Assembly: GCA_036971475.1 (NCBI GenBank)
Contig: JBAIZL010000006.1
Span: 89,388,046 to 89,452,045, forward strand
Direction of reading: 5' to 3'
Source: Prosapia bicincta
Lineage: Eukaryota > Arthropoda > Insecta > Hemiptera > Cercopidae
DNA: 64,000 bases
In this document: positions 24,563-36,350 of the stretch, piece after piece
Layout: every line of letters begins with the position of its first letter
Position numbering within the stretch: position 1 is the stretch's first letter
Notes under the pieces: model-generated
The model's database searches: none
What the model was told of the DNA's origin: nothing
Seen by the model: only the letters and a program-made list of their open reading frames with translations
Program-made: the position numbers and the translations under genes

Positions 24563-27500
24563 AATTTATTACTACTATTAAGTATTTACATTATTATCAA
24601 TACTATTTAAATGTATAATATTTAAAACCTACTATATTTATATTATAGAAAATTACCACCAACATAAACTTCGCTGTGTTCACTGTGAAGCAATCACAAA
24701 AATTGTTCACTGTGAGCAATTATTTTCTTCAGTATTCCCTCAATAGCTACTTAAAAAAGCCTTTTTGGTTAGTGATTTTATTTTACTAAGGAAGTTTAAC
24801 AGTTAGTTATCAATTTTTCAATAATAACGATTAAAAAAGTCGTTTTTGGAAACGTGTTTGGGCTAGTAAAAGTTTTCTATGCTGAGATCTTTAACAATAA
24901 TTGAAAATATAATTTCACATTAACTCGTGGGTACAAAAAGCCATATTTTATGATTTGAAAAATTCCTTAAAATATTTTGGTAATTAATAGATTTGTTTGA
25001 ATAGACTAGATATTTTAATTTGCTATTTATAGAAGTAGCTTGAAGGGCAACAGCAGCATCGGTAATGGGTGGCCCTTATAGGAAGAGGCGCCTCAACAGT
25101 TATGTCTTCGCTGTAAGAAAGTCTTTACATGTGGGTTTAGTTTTAACTGTGGTAACGCAAAGAGAAAATCAAAGCCAATTGATCCGACCGGCAGCGACGT
25201 ATCGATCTTGTAAAAAGTGTTGTGCTCAGGAGTATTATTCTAAGTCCTCGTGAAAAAGCATTCTTCTTGATCTTCATAATGACGAGTTCTTTCATTATTA
25301 CTTGCATAGGGGTGGTTTTGGTGCGGGGAGAGGGGGAGAGAAAACTTTCACTTCTGCAGAAAATTTGTTCGCGCATTGAAGGTCGGCGTGGTGGGCAGTA
25401 ACCCCTCTCCTCCCACCACTTCCCCCTCCCCGCTGTTGCCGATCCCCTGTGCATGCAAGGGTTCAGACCGCGGTACTTGTTTCTTACTCTCGACTGTTAG
25501 TTGTTGTTGTGCTTGCTAAAACAAAAGACGGGCAAATGCGCGACCCTTCGACATGTGTATCCAATCTGCAAGCCGTTGTGTTGTATTACTAGGAAATTGT
25601 GCATTATCTGTGATCAGTTCCAGGACTAATCTGTTACTTGTGGTTTATTTTCATGGTAAGTAACAAATTATTTATTTTTTACTTTAAATATAATGTATAA
25701 AATTTTTAAACATATTTTATCAAAGTTATGAACGCGAACTGTTCCAAGGTAAGCTTTTCAAACTTCCCTCCGTGCACAGGGATTTGGAAAAGTTTGCACT
25801 CTTCCCGGCGCGCTCGCCGCGTTCAGTAACAATGTGTGTCCGAAATAATAATTAAAAAAACTTGTCACATATGTATTATGATTGCGCAGGCGTGTTCACG
25901 CACCCTCTTCCCAAACTCCTTAGGCTAATAGCACTCGTTAAGGACGCATCCGAGAAGTCCTCAACACGGCCGGTTTTACTTGTAACAATTCTTCTTTTAG
26001 ATCTTTTATTTTTCTGTTTTTATTGTTATTTTTCAATATTAAATATGTTTTTCTTATTGTGAGTTAAGTGCACCAAGCGTCGTACACGTGGTCGTGACGT
26101 GTGCATAGTTCTGAAGAGAGAAATGTGCGTTTGAAAGCGTAAGTCTTACTCTATGAAAGTTTCCTACGAAATTCTACATTTTTCCAGTATAGATATAATA
26201 ATTGATATTTTAAACCTATGAATTACTTTCTTTAAACTGAAATCTTTGGGAATCTAAAAAATGACTCATTTGTGCATAAAAAGTTAAAATTCTCGTAAAC
26301 AAAATATAGCTATATCGTTATTTACAGTCTGACCATTATTTTACTCTCTTTCTTATTTCCAAACATTTTTTTGTAAAATATTCAGCTTTTAATGAGTCCC
26401 TCTACATTTTCCAAAAGTTTACCGTAATTAGTTGTGCTATTGCAATACCTAACTGAAATAAAACGTATGAGTGTTAATATTTGTAGTCGAAATTCAAGCA
26501 TAATTTAAGTAGAATTCACATTACTGTATAAATTTACTCACAAAATTATGATATTCAAAATAGAAGGTAAACCGTCAGGTTATTCTTGTACTTAATAAAA
26601 TGGGTTTACGTTATCGAAACCTTGAAATTTACGAATAATTATTCTGGAAAACCGTGTAAAATATATTCAGAAGTTTATTTTCAATTATAGTGTTTTGACA
26701 TAATGTACTAATTGTAGTACTAAAACTATATAACTGCTATTAACCTGCCGAATCTGTGAAACAGTTTTTTATGTTTATTGGATATTTGTTTTTATAAATA
26801 AGAGCTTGAGGTTTCAAAATTTAAAAATTGTGCAGCACGTTAGTTCACTAGTAATGAGTAAAAGCGGCTTAATCTTTAAGAGCTTTCCTTGCATATTTTC
26901 AATAACGTTTCAGTTACCCAAATAATATGCAACAAAAAATATTTATTAATTTTATGTTTTTATAATTCAAGTTCTTATGAAAAGATTTCAGTTTGTTTAG
27001 AATTAGGTAGAAACTATTTAAACAAAACTTTTCTTTTGGAAAAATATCTACAATTATGGTAGTTAACTCTTTTATAAACGAAATTTAAAAAAAATAAATA
27101 AAAGTATTGAATTATGAAATAAATATTTAAATAGGAAATAATAATAGTAAAATATACTTACTAAGTAAATAAAATTTTGATAACGCTATTTCGAAAGTAT
27201 TTCCAGTTCTTTATAAAATAAATACATCGTTATCAGTAAGCAATATCAGCGGCGCAAACAAGTGTTTCTCTAAAGGCCTGTGAGAGATAAAAGCAGTATA
27301 TTTATTGAAGTTGGAATGCCGGGAAACTGCCGTTCGCTAGATTCGGGGTAATCTCGGCTCCTGCGATTGTTGTCTTCTTCCTTCCCTTACTGCAAACTTT
27401 GTTGCTTGTTTCAAACGCTGCGCGAAAGAAACATTCCCTAAACAACATGCGTGTATTCTAACTCTAATGAAGACGTACATTAATTTATTGCATTTATTTA

Positions 27501-27719
27501 GCGTTTAAAGGTCAAACTCACAATGTTCAAATAGGGTTCCTTTTCTAAAGCGGTTTATCTAGAAAAATGTAAACAATATAGATAAACAAGAAAGATATGT
27601 TGCCCACTATTGAAACCTTTGCTATTACAGTTTATTAATTTATAAACCATTTCTAGCAAGTATATGTATTTATAAATAAAAACTTCATTTAAGGCTTATG
27701 GTCCTTACTGTATTATATA
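24563..27719. other. intergenic, two GC-richer islands
   Basis: No gene is supported. GC-richer stretches occur at about 25050-26000 (including a C-rich block at 25400-25440 and GGCGCGCTCGCCGCG near 25807) and at about 27240-27430. They could be promoter-like but cannot be tied to a transcript. Confidence 0.4.
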
Positions 27720-27810
27720 TATTAAATATGGTGAAATGTTTTCTTGTAATATAGTTAATAAATTAAAAATATTTCAAAAACAAGAATACTTTTAATGAAT
27801 ATATTTATTC

Positions 27811-27852
27811 AAAGCTTTTCGCCATTAAAATAGTACCAGCATCTTCAGGAAA
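27811..27852 (-). ncRNA. hammerhead-like motif, weak stem II
   Basis: Minus strand: consensus core CTGAAGA (27848-27842), extra U, GAAA, AAGCTT, U17. Stem II is poor (GC/GC plus G-U pairs). Confidence 0.4.
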
Positions 27853-27893
27853 ATAATTATCTAATAAAAATAAGATTTTTATTAGATAATTAT

Positions 27894-27940
27894 TTTCCTG
27901 ATGATGCTGGTACTATTTTATCGGCGAAAAGTTTTTAATA
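27894..27940 (+). ncRNA. hammerhead-like motif, stem III broken
   Basis: Consensus core CTGATGA 27898-27904, extra U, stem II GCTGG/TCGGC with wobble pairs, GAAA. The palindrome has become AAGTTT, which weakens stem III. Confidence 0.45.
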
Positions 27941-27987
27941 AATATATTCATTAAAAGTATTCTTGTTTTTGAAATATTTTTAATTTA

Positions 27988-27993
<6 letters not shown>

Positions 27994-28048
<55 letters not shown>
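27994..28048. repeat. (AT)n microsatellite
   Basis: AT run directly following foldback unit 5. Confidence 0.95.
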
Positions 28049-28049
<1 letters not shown>

Positions 28050-29699
28050 TGTACTATATAAATATACTTGGCCACAAATACGTTTCTAAAATAGTTTGCT
28101 ATTAAAATTTTGAAAAGCAAAGAAAAATATGACAAATATAGTCAACCCTGTCTGTATTCAATACATTAAAGTCTTCAAATATTTAAAATCAAATCAAGTG
28201 TAGTCTATAAGCCTGAAGATCTTTAAATAAAATGAAATACTCCTCAAATTAACTTTATATAACTTTAATCATAGTATTTTTCTATTCTTTATTTTTTTTA
28301 CCACCAGAATATTTTTATAAAATTATATTATTTTAAAGTGTGTTTTATGTACTTACTCTAAAATTACAAATTTGAATCAAGTTAAACATCCGTACTGTCT
28401 GATTTTTATATTCTATTTATTTGTAATGATCTATTAAACAAAAATATTCCATCAGTCAACTTTTGTTGTTACTTTTCGAAGTTAAATTAAGTTTATAGTG
28501 TTTATCTCTTTTATATTTCAAAGTTTTTGATTTCTAAATTTCTAGATACTATTCTCTCAAATTATTAATATACTCATCTTCATTTCTGTTAGGAATATTT
28601 CTATATGTTCAAAGAGTTACTTTTGCAGAGTACTATTGAAGTTTTTAAAATGGAGTTAATCCGAAACGCGTCAACAAAAGAGAATATTGAAAAGTTAGGA
28701 ATGTCAGAAAAATGTACTCCAACATATAGAACTATTTTCTCAAATTTCCCAAAACTATTCCTAAATTATCCTTCACAAGTCGAACCGAGACCTAGATGTT
28801 ATATAATTTGATGTAAAATTATGAATATTTGTGTTTTAAAATACGAATTCTAAAGACAATGTGTTTTATATTGTTCTTGTCCTTTGTAGATAACATTGAA
28901 CCCCCCTTTTTAAAAAACAAGAAAAACAAAACAATTGTTTAGAAAGTCTAACCAACGTCTAATTCGTCACAACCACTTTTCCCTTATAAACACTTCTCAG
29001 AAAACAAAGAGGTTAAATAAACAATTTTTTGTGTATCTTAACAATTTCAAATAGAAAAATATTGGATTGTTCCAAGTAATATTTTTTGTATCCGGTGTAA
29101 TTATTCAATTAACAGTATTTCTTCAACCGCGTTATGGATTAATAAATGGTCAGGGACATTTTGTTGTTTCTGAAAAATTCCCTGCCTTGTGAAAGTACAT
29201 GTTTTATGCTTTTCTAAAAGTGTAAATCTTCGAAAGAGATTGATAAGTATTGTTTTAATGAGTAACAAGATACAAGGCGATAAAGGCGTGCGCCAGATCC
29301 AGCGCCTCTGATAATGTGCTATTTGATATATCGGTGTTACTAAAAAAATCACTTTAGATTTGTCTACATATACTTTATCTCAACGAGTTTATTTCGAACC
29401 GTTAGGCAATGTCTGAAATTATGTGTTTGTTAGTAATGAAATCGTCAATCGGTTTTCTGAAATACCACAGTAATATGTTTTTAAAATATATTAATGTCCA
29501 GAGATCATAAATAAAAATATGTACTGGAAAATTTGAAACCTGTGGCAATTTAAAGAGTTAAGCAAATGGGTTTTCATTAATGAGATATTTAATTATTATT
29601 GTTTTTTATTTAAATTTGTAATTTCATAAATCTTATTCAACAATACACAATAAAAAACTAAAAGTAATCTACAGGAGAAAATAAAACAAGATTTAAAGA
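28049..29699. other. intergenic, no supported gene
   Basis: Very AT-rich unique sequence. The 68- and 83-codon frames (28605-28811 plus, 29101-29352 minus) are not recognised. Confidence 0.5.
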
Positions 29700-29897
29700 C
29701 ACAACGGTAAAAATTAAAACCGTTTACTCTAAATCTCACCACACATTAGTTTATTTAAACAAACACACTAGTATATTAAAACAAACAGACTAGTTTCGAC
29801 AACGATGTCGCCTTCATCAGTGCTTGGCTACTATTGAGTATTTTGTTTTAACAAACTAGTGTGTAGTGAGATTTAGAGTAAAATGTCTTTACTGTTG
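29700..29897. mobile_element. foldback unit with intact hammerhead-like centre
   Basis: Arms 29723-29752 and 29853-29882 match at 28 of 30 positions (TTTACTCTAAATCTCAC...), with weaker similarity outward to 29700 and 29897. A minus-strand hammerhead lies between the arms. Confidence 0.6.
29782..29826 (-). ncRNA. hammerhead ribozyme candidate, ACTAGT family
   Basis: Minus strand: stem I CAAGCA (29826-29821) pairs with TGTTTG (29787-29782), six pairs with one G-U. Core CTGATGA is at 29820-29814, the extra base is A, and stem II is GGCGA/TTGTC with loop CATCG (two G-U pairs). GAAA is at 29797-29794. Stem III is the palindrome ACTAGT (29794-29789) and C17 is at 29788. Every conserved core base is present and the cleavage triplet is GUC, the most favourable one. 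Confidence 0.65.
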
Positions 29898-30430
29898 TAA
29901 ATTGTTCCCACTAGCTAAGCTGTATTAACTTGGAGATTTAAAGGAATTTCACTATTTGTTCCCTTGTATTTGTTTACAATTGTATCTATTCTGGGGGATT
30001 TAAAAATGTCTTTCTTGTTAAACGTTTTATATTTTTATTGTATGTGTTAGTTTGTATTTTAAAATATATCACATTTAGGCCAAATAGAAATTATTGCACC
30101 TCTAATCGGAAATAATACCTCAGTAACACCACTCTATGTGTCTGCTTCTCCCGCCATGTTACATGAGTGACATAAAATATAGGTAACATACAGACGCACT
30201 GAAACAAATGTGCACACTAACAACTATCACATTAAACATGTGTTTAATTGTTACGTGATACATTAGAGATCTGATACGTTTCTGTTCTTCGTTGCAGAGA
30301 AGAAATTTTTATAAAAAAATTAAAATATTCAATACATTTTATGAACACGTTGCTTGACAAACAAAACACATAACAACATCTTTTGATAAATTATTTATTT
30401 TCTTCCGAACTTGATCAGTACTTCATGCGT
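29898..30430. other. intergenic, no supported gene
   Basis: AT-rich unique sequence. Nothing recognised. Confidence 0.5.
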
Positions 30431-31080
30431 ACGATGGTAGCTTAAACAGGTATATCTACATTGGAACATTTCGACGATGGTAGCTTAAACATGTATATCT
30501 ACATTGGAACATTTCGACGATGGTAGCTTAAACATGTATATCTACATTGGAACATTTCGACGATGGTAGCTTAAGCACATATATCTACATCGGAACATTT
30601 CGACGATGGTAGCTTAAACATATATATCTACATTGGAACATTTCGACGATGGTAGCTTAAACATATATATCTACATTGGAACATTTCGACGATGGTAGCT
30701 TAAACACATATATCTACATTGGAACATTTCGACGATGGTAGCTTAAACATATATATCTACATTGCAAAATTTCGACGATGGTAGCTTAAACATATATATC
30801 TACATTGGAACATTTCGACGATGGTAGCTTAAACACATATATCTACATTGGAACATTTCGACGATGGTAGCTGAAACATATATATATCTACATTGCAACA
30901 TTTCGACGATGGTAGCTTAAACATGTATATCTACATTGGAACATTTCGACGATGGTAGGTTAAACACATACATCTACATTGGAACATTTCGACGATGGTA
31001 GCTTAAACATATATATCTACATTGGAACATTTCGGCGATGGTAGCTTAAACATATATATCTACATTGGAACATTTCGACT
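30431..31080. repeat. 43-bp minisatellite, about 15 copies
   Basis: The unit contains CGATGGTAGCTTAAACATAT and CTACATTGGAACATTTCGA. Variants are at ACATGT/ACATAT/ACACAT and TTGGAAC/TTGCAAC. The last copy ends at CATTTCGAC 31080. Confidence 0.97.
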
Positions 31081-32027
31081 GGTTGGATTTATCTTGAAAG
31101 AAAAATGCAGAATAACACATTTGTTATAAAGTCAAGTAAAATTTGTACTTCTACTTGGATGCCGTTGTGTGAATGCAGCAAACTGCTTCTAAGCCACTCA
31201 CCCTGGAAACAATACTCAAGGACCGCTATTCCGTATGGGCGCCTCCTACCAATACTAAGGCCGGCTTCCACAACTACCTGTTTTTGGGGGCTTGCCCCAA
31301 TAAAAATACCTCTGCCACTGCATCCGTCCAGCCTTAAATCACTTTAACCGTTTAATTATCTTATTCTATAAATGTAAGAAGTAAGTATAATGACTTTATA
31401 TGGAGCATACATTAAATTTAAATAGTAAAATAATATTCTATATAGTGTAAAAAATAGCACAAAAAGAACTTTTGTATTGCCGTAGCGGTATACAACGCCA
31501 TTTTACAGCCTTGAAACATTTTAATATTTAAAACAATGGACAAACTAGTAGAGCCTCTGATTAGGCCTATACTCATTCTCTTGGATAACGTTTTTATACC
31601 TAGCGTTTTTGTTTCCTACTTCATCCTCAAATTGTTTCATATTTCTTTATTTATATTTCTATATAAATTTAGCCTGAATAGAATGTAATTTATATAAACA
31701 ATAAAAGGCCTTTCAGTCGTGTTGAAAACTTCATGGAAAACTAACATTTTTTCTTTTCCTTGAAATAAAATCTCAGTCTACTTCTATGTTAACGAATAGT
31801 CTACTTTGAGTTACAGTTTATTACGAGTATATCATTTATTTTATCATACAGTAAGGAAAAATAGTGCTGCAGTAGAATTCCTTTAAAATGCTTAGAAACT
31901 TATGGAAAAGTGTAAAGCTAATAAAACTCAAGTTTTATGTTTAAACAATTAAGTTAGACAGAGTAATGCTCTTTCCCAAAACAATTACTAATAAATTTAC
32001 CCCGTTAGTAAGTACTGTGTGAGTTTT
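31081..32027. other. intergenic, no supported gene
   Basis: AT-rich. There is a GC-balanced patch at 31130-31330 with overlapping open frames on both strands (31105-31347 plus, 31089-31271 minus), neither recognised. Confidence 0.45.
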
Positions 32028-32063
32028 AGACATTCTGTGAGTTAAACATCAGAATGTTTGTAA

Positions 32064-32108
32064 CCTTCTGATGATGCCAACTGTGTTGGCGAAATGTACA
32101 TCAAGGGT
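32064..32108 (+). ncRNA. hammerhead ribozyme candidate, ATGTACAT family
   Basis: Best motif in the window. Stem I is CCTT 32064-32067 with AAGG 32103-32106. Core CTGATGA is at 32068-32074 and the extra base is T32075. Stem II is GCCAAC 32076-32081 with GTTGGC 32085-32090, six perfect Watson-Crick pairs closed by loop TGT. GAAA is at 32091-32094. Stem III is the 8-nt palindrome ATGTACAT 32094-32101, and C17 is at 32102 (AUC cleavage triplet). A separate hairpin ACATTCTG/CAGAATGT (32030-32057) lies just upstream. By analogy this is a self-cleaving element RNA. The palindromic, loopless stem III suggests cleavage as a dimer. Confidence 0.7.
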
Positions 32109-32550
32109 GTTTAAATATTTGTAGCAAGGGTTATTGTTATTTATTTATCTAGACCAACTTCACTTTAAGACAGTTTCAGTGATTTCCAAAATTTTATAAG
32201 ATACCCACGTAGAAGGCAAGAAGTAAATCTAGTATCATTTGACTCAGCTGGCATAAGGGAAATATGAAAACAAAATTGTCCAGTATTTTTGAGGTGCAAA
32301 ATATGGAATTTCAGGTACTTGCAAAAGGTATTCGATACTGAATGAATAACCAGAGAGCATTGTTTTCTACAACTGTAGTAACGCGCGTCCGTGTGAAAGT
32401 TAAATCTTAAAGTTGGAATTGAAATGTTAAAAGTTACTGAAGTTAGGTAATAATTTAGAATATTAAATTCCTAAACATAATTAAAATTCTATCCTAAGTT
32501 AATGCAAATGAAAAGTTATTATCGTCTTTTTATCCATTTATTCGTCATTT
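32109..32550. other. sequence between two converging hammerhead motifs
   Basis: AT-rich with no open frame of note. The plus-strand ribozyme at 32064 and the minus-strand ribozyme at 32911 share the ATGTACAT stem III and face each other across this stretch and the 188-bp repeat. It may be the internal part of a decayed element. Confidence 0.35.
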
Positions 32551-32926
32551 CGATGTAATTTATTAGTTACCGATTCCGAAGTTACAATTTTATAAATTCC
32601 GTATGATTATATACAATATCAAGAGCACACATGTACAACATATTACAACAAAATATTGGAAACAACCCCAATATCACAAAAATAATAAAAAATAACTAAT
32701 ATTACAAGTTACCTAAGATTAAACCCTTATGTACATTTCGATGTAATTTATTAGTTACCGTTTCCGAAGTTACAATTTTATAAATTCCGTATGATTATAT
32801 ACAATATCAAGAGCACACATGTACAACATATTACAACAAAATATTGGAAACAACCCCAATATCACAAAAATAATAAAAAATAACTAATATTACAAGTTAC
32901 CTAGGATTAAACCCTTATGTACATTT
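32551..32926. repeat. 188-bp tandem dimer, retrozyme-like
   Basis: Two copies (32551-32738, 32739-32926) are nearly identical; visible changes are CCGATTCC/CCGTTTCC and CTAAGA/CTAGGA. On the minus strand each unit ends in CGAAATGTACATAAGGG, the 3' half of the adjoining hammerhead. So the period equals the distance between successive ribozyme 3' halves. The internal junctions lack a full CTGATGA/stem II half, having CTAATAA nearby instead. Confidence 0.75.
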
Positions 32927-32956
32927 CGATGACTTTGTCATCATCATCGGAGGATC
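32911..32956 (-). ncRNA. hammerhead-like motif, ATGTACAT family, U4 changed
   Basis: Minus strand: stem I GATCCT (32956-32951) pairs with AGGGTT (32915-32910), six pairs including G-U. The core is CCGATGA (32950-32944; U4 is C), with extra U. Stem II is GATGAC/GTCATC, six perfect pairs, with loop AAA. GAAA is at 32927-32924. Stem III is ATGTACAT (32924-32917), and A17. The single core change at position 4 would probably reduce cleavage. Confidence 0.5.
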
Positions 32957-33680
32957 ATATTACAAAATTGCAATCTAGAAAACAATAAGTTACAAACTGG
33001 ATTGACCCCAACTTGTATTATCTGTTATTTTTTATTATTTTTGTGGTGTTGGAGTTGTTCAAATATTTTCTCTGTAGGGTTATTTTAAATATGATGTATG
33101 GAGGAAAACTATTGAAGTTTTTTTATTTAACAAAATATATAAAATTCACTTTTGCAAGGTTTTTTGTTTAATGTTGAGAAATGGATTTAATTTTCTATAA
33201 AACATTCACGAGCCGTATGTGGAATAATTCTCTATTAATTTTGTTGTAGTTACAGTATTTGAGTTGCATTTTGCTTTGAAACGGACAAAACACTTGTCGC
33301 TGTTTGAAACGAAATAAAACGTTTTTAATGTAAATTATAGAAAAGATATTGTAAATTTTCATTTTTATAAATTGTTTGCAGTGATATAAAATAAGTTATT
33401 TATTTTTAAAACTTTTAAATGTTGCATGTCCGGTTAAGTCAAAGAATTATTTTAAAAGATAATTTTTGTTAACATTATTACCTAACTATAGGGCTTAAAT
33501 ATTTATAATTACCAGTAATCCAGATTACTACCCAAAATACAAGCTTTCGTCATCAAAGGCAGACGCATCTTTGTTTAGTTACTATTCTAAGTTGAAATTG
33601 CCATTTGTACGATATATTTCATGATCACCTTTCACAAGGCTCTGAAGGAATATTAGGACTTCTTATGGGCAAAATACTGG
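32957..33680. other. intergenic, no supported gene
   Basis: AT-rich unique sequence. A GACGAAAGCTTG word on the minus strand near 33545 resembles a hammerhead 3' half but has no stem II. Confidence 0.4.
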
Positions 33681-34009
33681 AGCAATACGTATGACAATAT
33701 TTTTACTTGCCTAAATCGGGCAACCTACTTCTGAAACACTTGGACCCACGAAAGTTTAAGAGCAATACTTATGACAATATTTTTACTTGCCTAAATCGGG
33801 CAACCTACTTCTGAAACACTTGGACCCACGAAAGTTTAAGAGCAATACGTATGACAATATTTTTACTTGCCTAAATCGGGCAACCTACTTCTGAAACACT
33901 TGGACCCACGAAAGTTTAAGAGCAATACGTATGACAATATTTTTACTTGCCTAAATCGGGCAACCTACTTCTGAAACACTTTTACCCACGAAAGTTTAAG
34001 AGCAATACT
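33681..34009. repeat. 80-bp tandem repeat, 4 copies plus partial
   Basis: Copies start AGCAATACGT at 33681, 33761, 33841 and 33921, with a partial at 34001. They are almost identical (ACGT/ACTT, TTGGACCC/TTTTACCC). Confidence 0.95.
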
Positions 34010-34312
34010 TATTAGAATTGTATCATGACATACATTATAACATGAATATGCTTAAAATATTCTACTTCAGTTCCTCAACAACATTTCTCAACAACAGTTG
34101 ACAATATCTGTTTAGGCGTATATATTTATTAGAATTTTAAATTTGGCAAAGTTGTATTTGCCGTGTTGCCGACACAAATGCGGTTGAAAATCCGGAGTGT
34201 CCTGGTTTTTCGGTGATGCAGGGTCACCGTAGGCATAACATTGTAGGTTCTGTGTCTTTGAATAAAAACGTTTGAATCTAACAAATTTTCTCTAATAGAT
34301 GTGTGTGTGTGT

Positions 34313-34351
<39 letters not shown>

Positions 34352-34955
34352 TGTGTGTGTGCTGTATGCTTGGTTACATCAACGCAATAAATGTATTGGA
34401 GTGTAGGCCTATATAACATTCTTACAACTCTATTTGAGTCGCATTTCCGATATTAAATAAATATCAAATATTGTGAAAGAACTAACCTAATCTTTGTATA
34501 CCACAACCTGCAACGCGATCTATACGAAAAAACATAAACACTCGTGTATTTCATATTAGAAAAAACTATAGTTTTTTTCTGTTTAGGCGCATAAACAGTC
34601 TGTATGTCAAGCATAAAAGCAGTTTTATTTGTGGTTTTTTAATAAATTATGGGGCTGTTGATGGCGAATGCTCTATAATTATTTGTAATTGTAAAAGCGT
34701 AACTTATTGAACACTTTTATCTGATCGAACACAACATCTAATACCTTTTGGTAATGGTAAACTAACACTATCACATTTCTTAACTTTTACATTATAATTA
34801 CATGTCAAGTCTCTGTGTACAAAGCGGCTATGTTTGGAACCTGTGGTCATTTTAGGGAAAAATCTACTTTAGTGGTTAAGAATGGAAAGCTTCTCAGTAC
34901 GTCCTAGGATTGTGGAATCATATCTTGCATAGGCTTGGTCCCTTATGTTGTCTAC
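34010..34955. other. intergenic with short (TG)n
   Basis: (TG)n at about 34300-34361, with a GCGCG interruption. The rest is AT-rich with no recognised feature. Confidence 0.5.
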
Positions 34956-35970
34956 AGTCTTACAACTGGATCTAACCAGCGCTGTGGAAAAGTATCTTAT
35001 GTGGTGTAGTCTTACAACTGGATCTAACTAGCGCTGTGGAAAAGTATCTTATGTGGTGTAGTCTTACAACTGGATCTAACCAGCGCTGTGGAAAAGTATC
35101 TTATGTGGTGTAGTCTTACAACTGGATCTAACTAGCGCTGTGGAAAAGTATCTTATGTGGTGTAGTCTTACAACTGGATCTAACTAGCCCTGTGGAAAAG
35201 TATCTTATGTGGTGTAATCTTACAACTGGATCTAACTAGCGCTGTGGAAAAGTATCTTATGTGGTGTAGTCTTACAACTGGATCTAACTAGCGCTGTGGA
35301 AAAGTATCTTATGTGGTGTAGTCTTACAACTGGATCTAACTAGCGCTGTGGAAAAGTATCTTATGTGGTGTAGTCTTACAACTGGATCTAACCAGCGCTG
35401 TGGAAAAGTATCTTATGTGGTGTAGTCTTACAACTGGATCTAACCAGCGCTGTGGAAAAGTATCTTATGTGGTGTAGTCTTACAACTGGATCTAACCAGC
35501 GCAGTGGAAAAGTATCTTATGTGGTGTAGTCTTACAACTGGATCTAACCAGCGCTGTGGAAAAGTATCTTATGTGGTGTAGTCTTACAACTGGATCTAAC
35601 TAGCGCTGTGGAAAAGTATCTTATGTGGTGTAGTCTTACAACTGGATCTAACCAGCGCTGTGGAAAAGTATCTTATGTGGTGTAGTCTTACAACTGGATC
35701 TAACCAGCGCAGTGGAAAAGTATCTTATGTGGTGTAGTCTTACAACTGGATCTAACCAGCGCTGTGGAAAAGTATCTTATGTGGTGTAGTCTTACAACTG
35801 GATCTAACTAGCGCAGTGGAAAAGTATCTTATGTGGTGTAGTCTTACAACTGGATCTAACCAGCGCAGTGGAAAAGTTTATGTGGTGTAGTCTTACAACT
35901 GGATCTAACTAGCGCTGTGGAAAAGTATCTTATGTGGTGTAGTCTTACAACTGGATCTAACTAGCGCAGT
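34956..35970. repeat. 52-bp minisatellite, about 19 copies
   Basis: The unit contains GTGGTGTAGTCTTACAACTG then GATCTAACCAGCGCTGTGGA. Variants are CCAGCG/CTAGCG and GCTGTGG/GCAGTGG. One unit near 35876 has lost the GTATC. Confidence 0.97.
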
Positions 35971-36350
35971 ATTGTCCTTTAATCTCCCCTCTCTCCCTCC
36001 GTATTCGTCGTGACTGAGGCTTGTGACGTCCCAAACTGTTGGTATGCCCGATGTAGCTACGAACAGGCTTGGAGCAGCCTCAATCAAAGAACTCAAAGAA
36101 TTTTATTTGCCCTCCATGAAGAGGAACATCCCTTCTTTAGAGGTTACCTGGAACTATGGCGTGCAGCATTGCAAAGCTCTGAGGAGGCAAATAGCGGAGA
36201 TTCGACTCTTTAGTACCATATGTGCTGTCCAGGAGATCCGGAACATTATTTGTCTGCATCGTTACATTGTCCTATCGATCGATTTCTAGGTCCAAATCTC
36301 GGCGACAGAGGAAAATGTAAAATATTGCTTTCGACGACCTAATTCGTCTT
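35971..36350. other. spacer between two satellites, open frames unrecognised
   Basis: GC-balanced unique spacer. Two overlapping plus frames (36010-36213 and 36023-36289) look moderately protein-like, but I cannot assign either to a family. No splice or polyA evidence. Confidence 0.3.

Larger units (their letters stand above)
27720..27993. mobile_element. PLE-type foldback unit 5 (second PLE family)
   Basis: The left edge AAATATGGTGAAATGTTTTCTTGT and arms (about 27756-27864 against 27870-27993) match the terminal repeat of the PLE piece at 20516-21076. There is no coding sequence between the arms. It is followed by (AT)n at 27994-28048. Confidence 0.7.

Noticed and set aside
33681..34009. 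CTGAAAC...CACGAAAG in each 80-bp unit as a hammerhead
   Set aside because: The core lacks G8 and A9, there is no palindromic or hairpin stem III, and no stem I.
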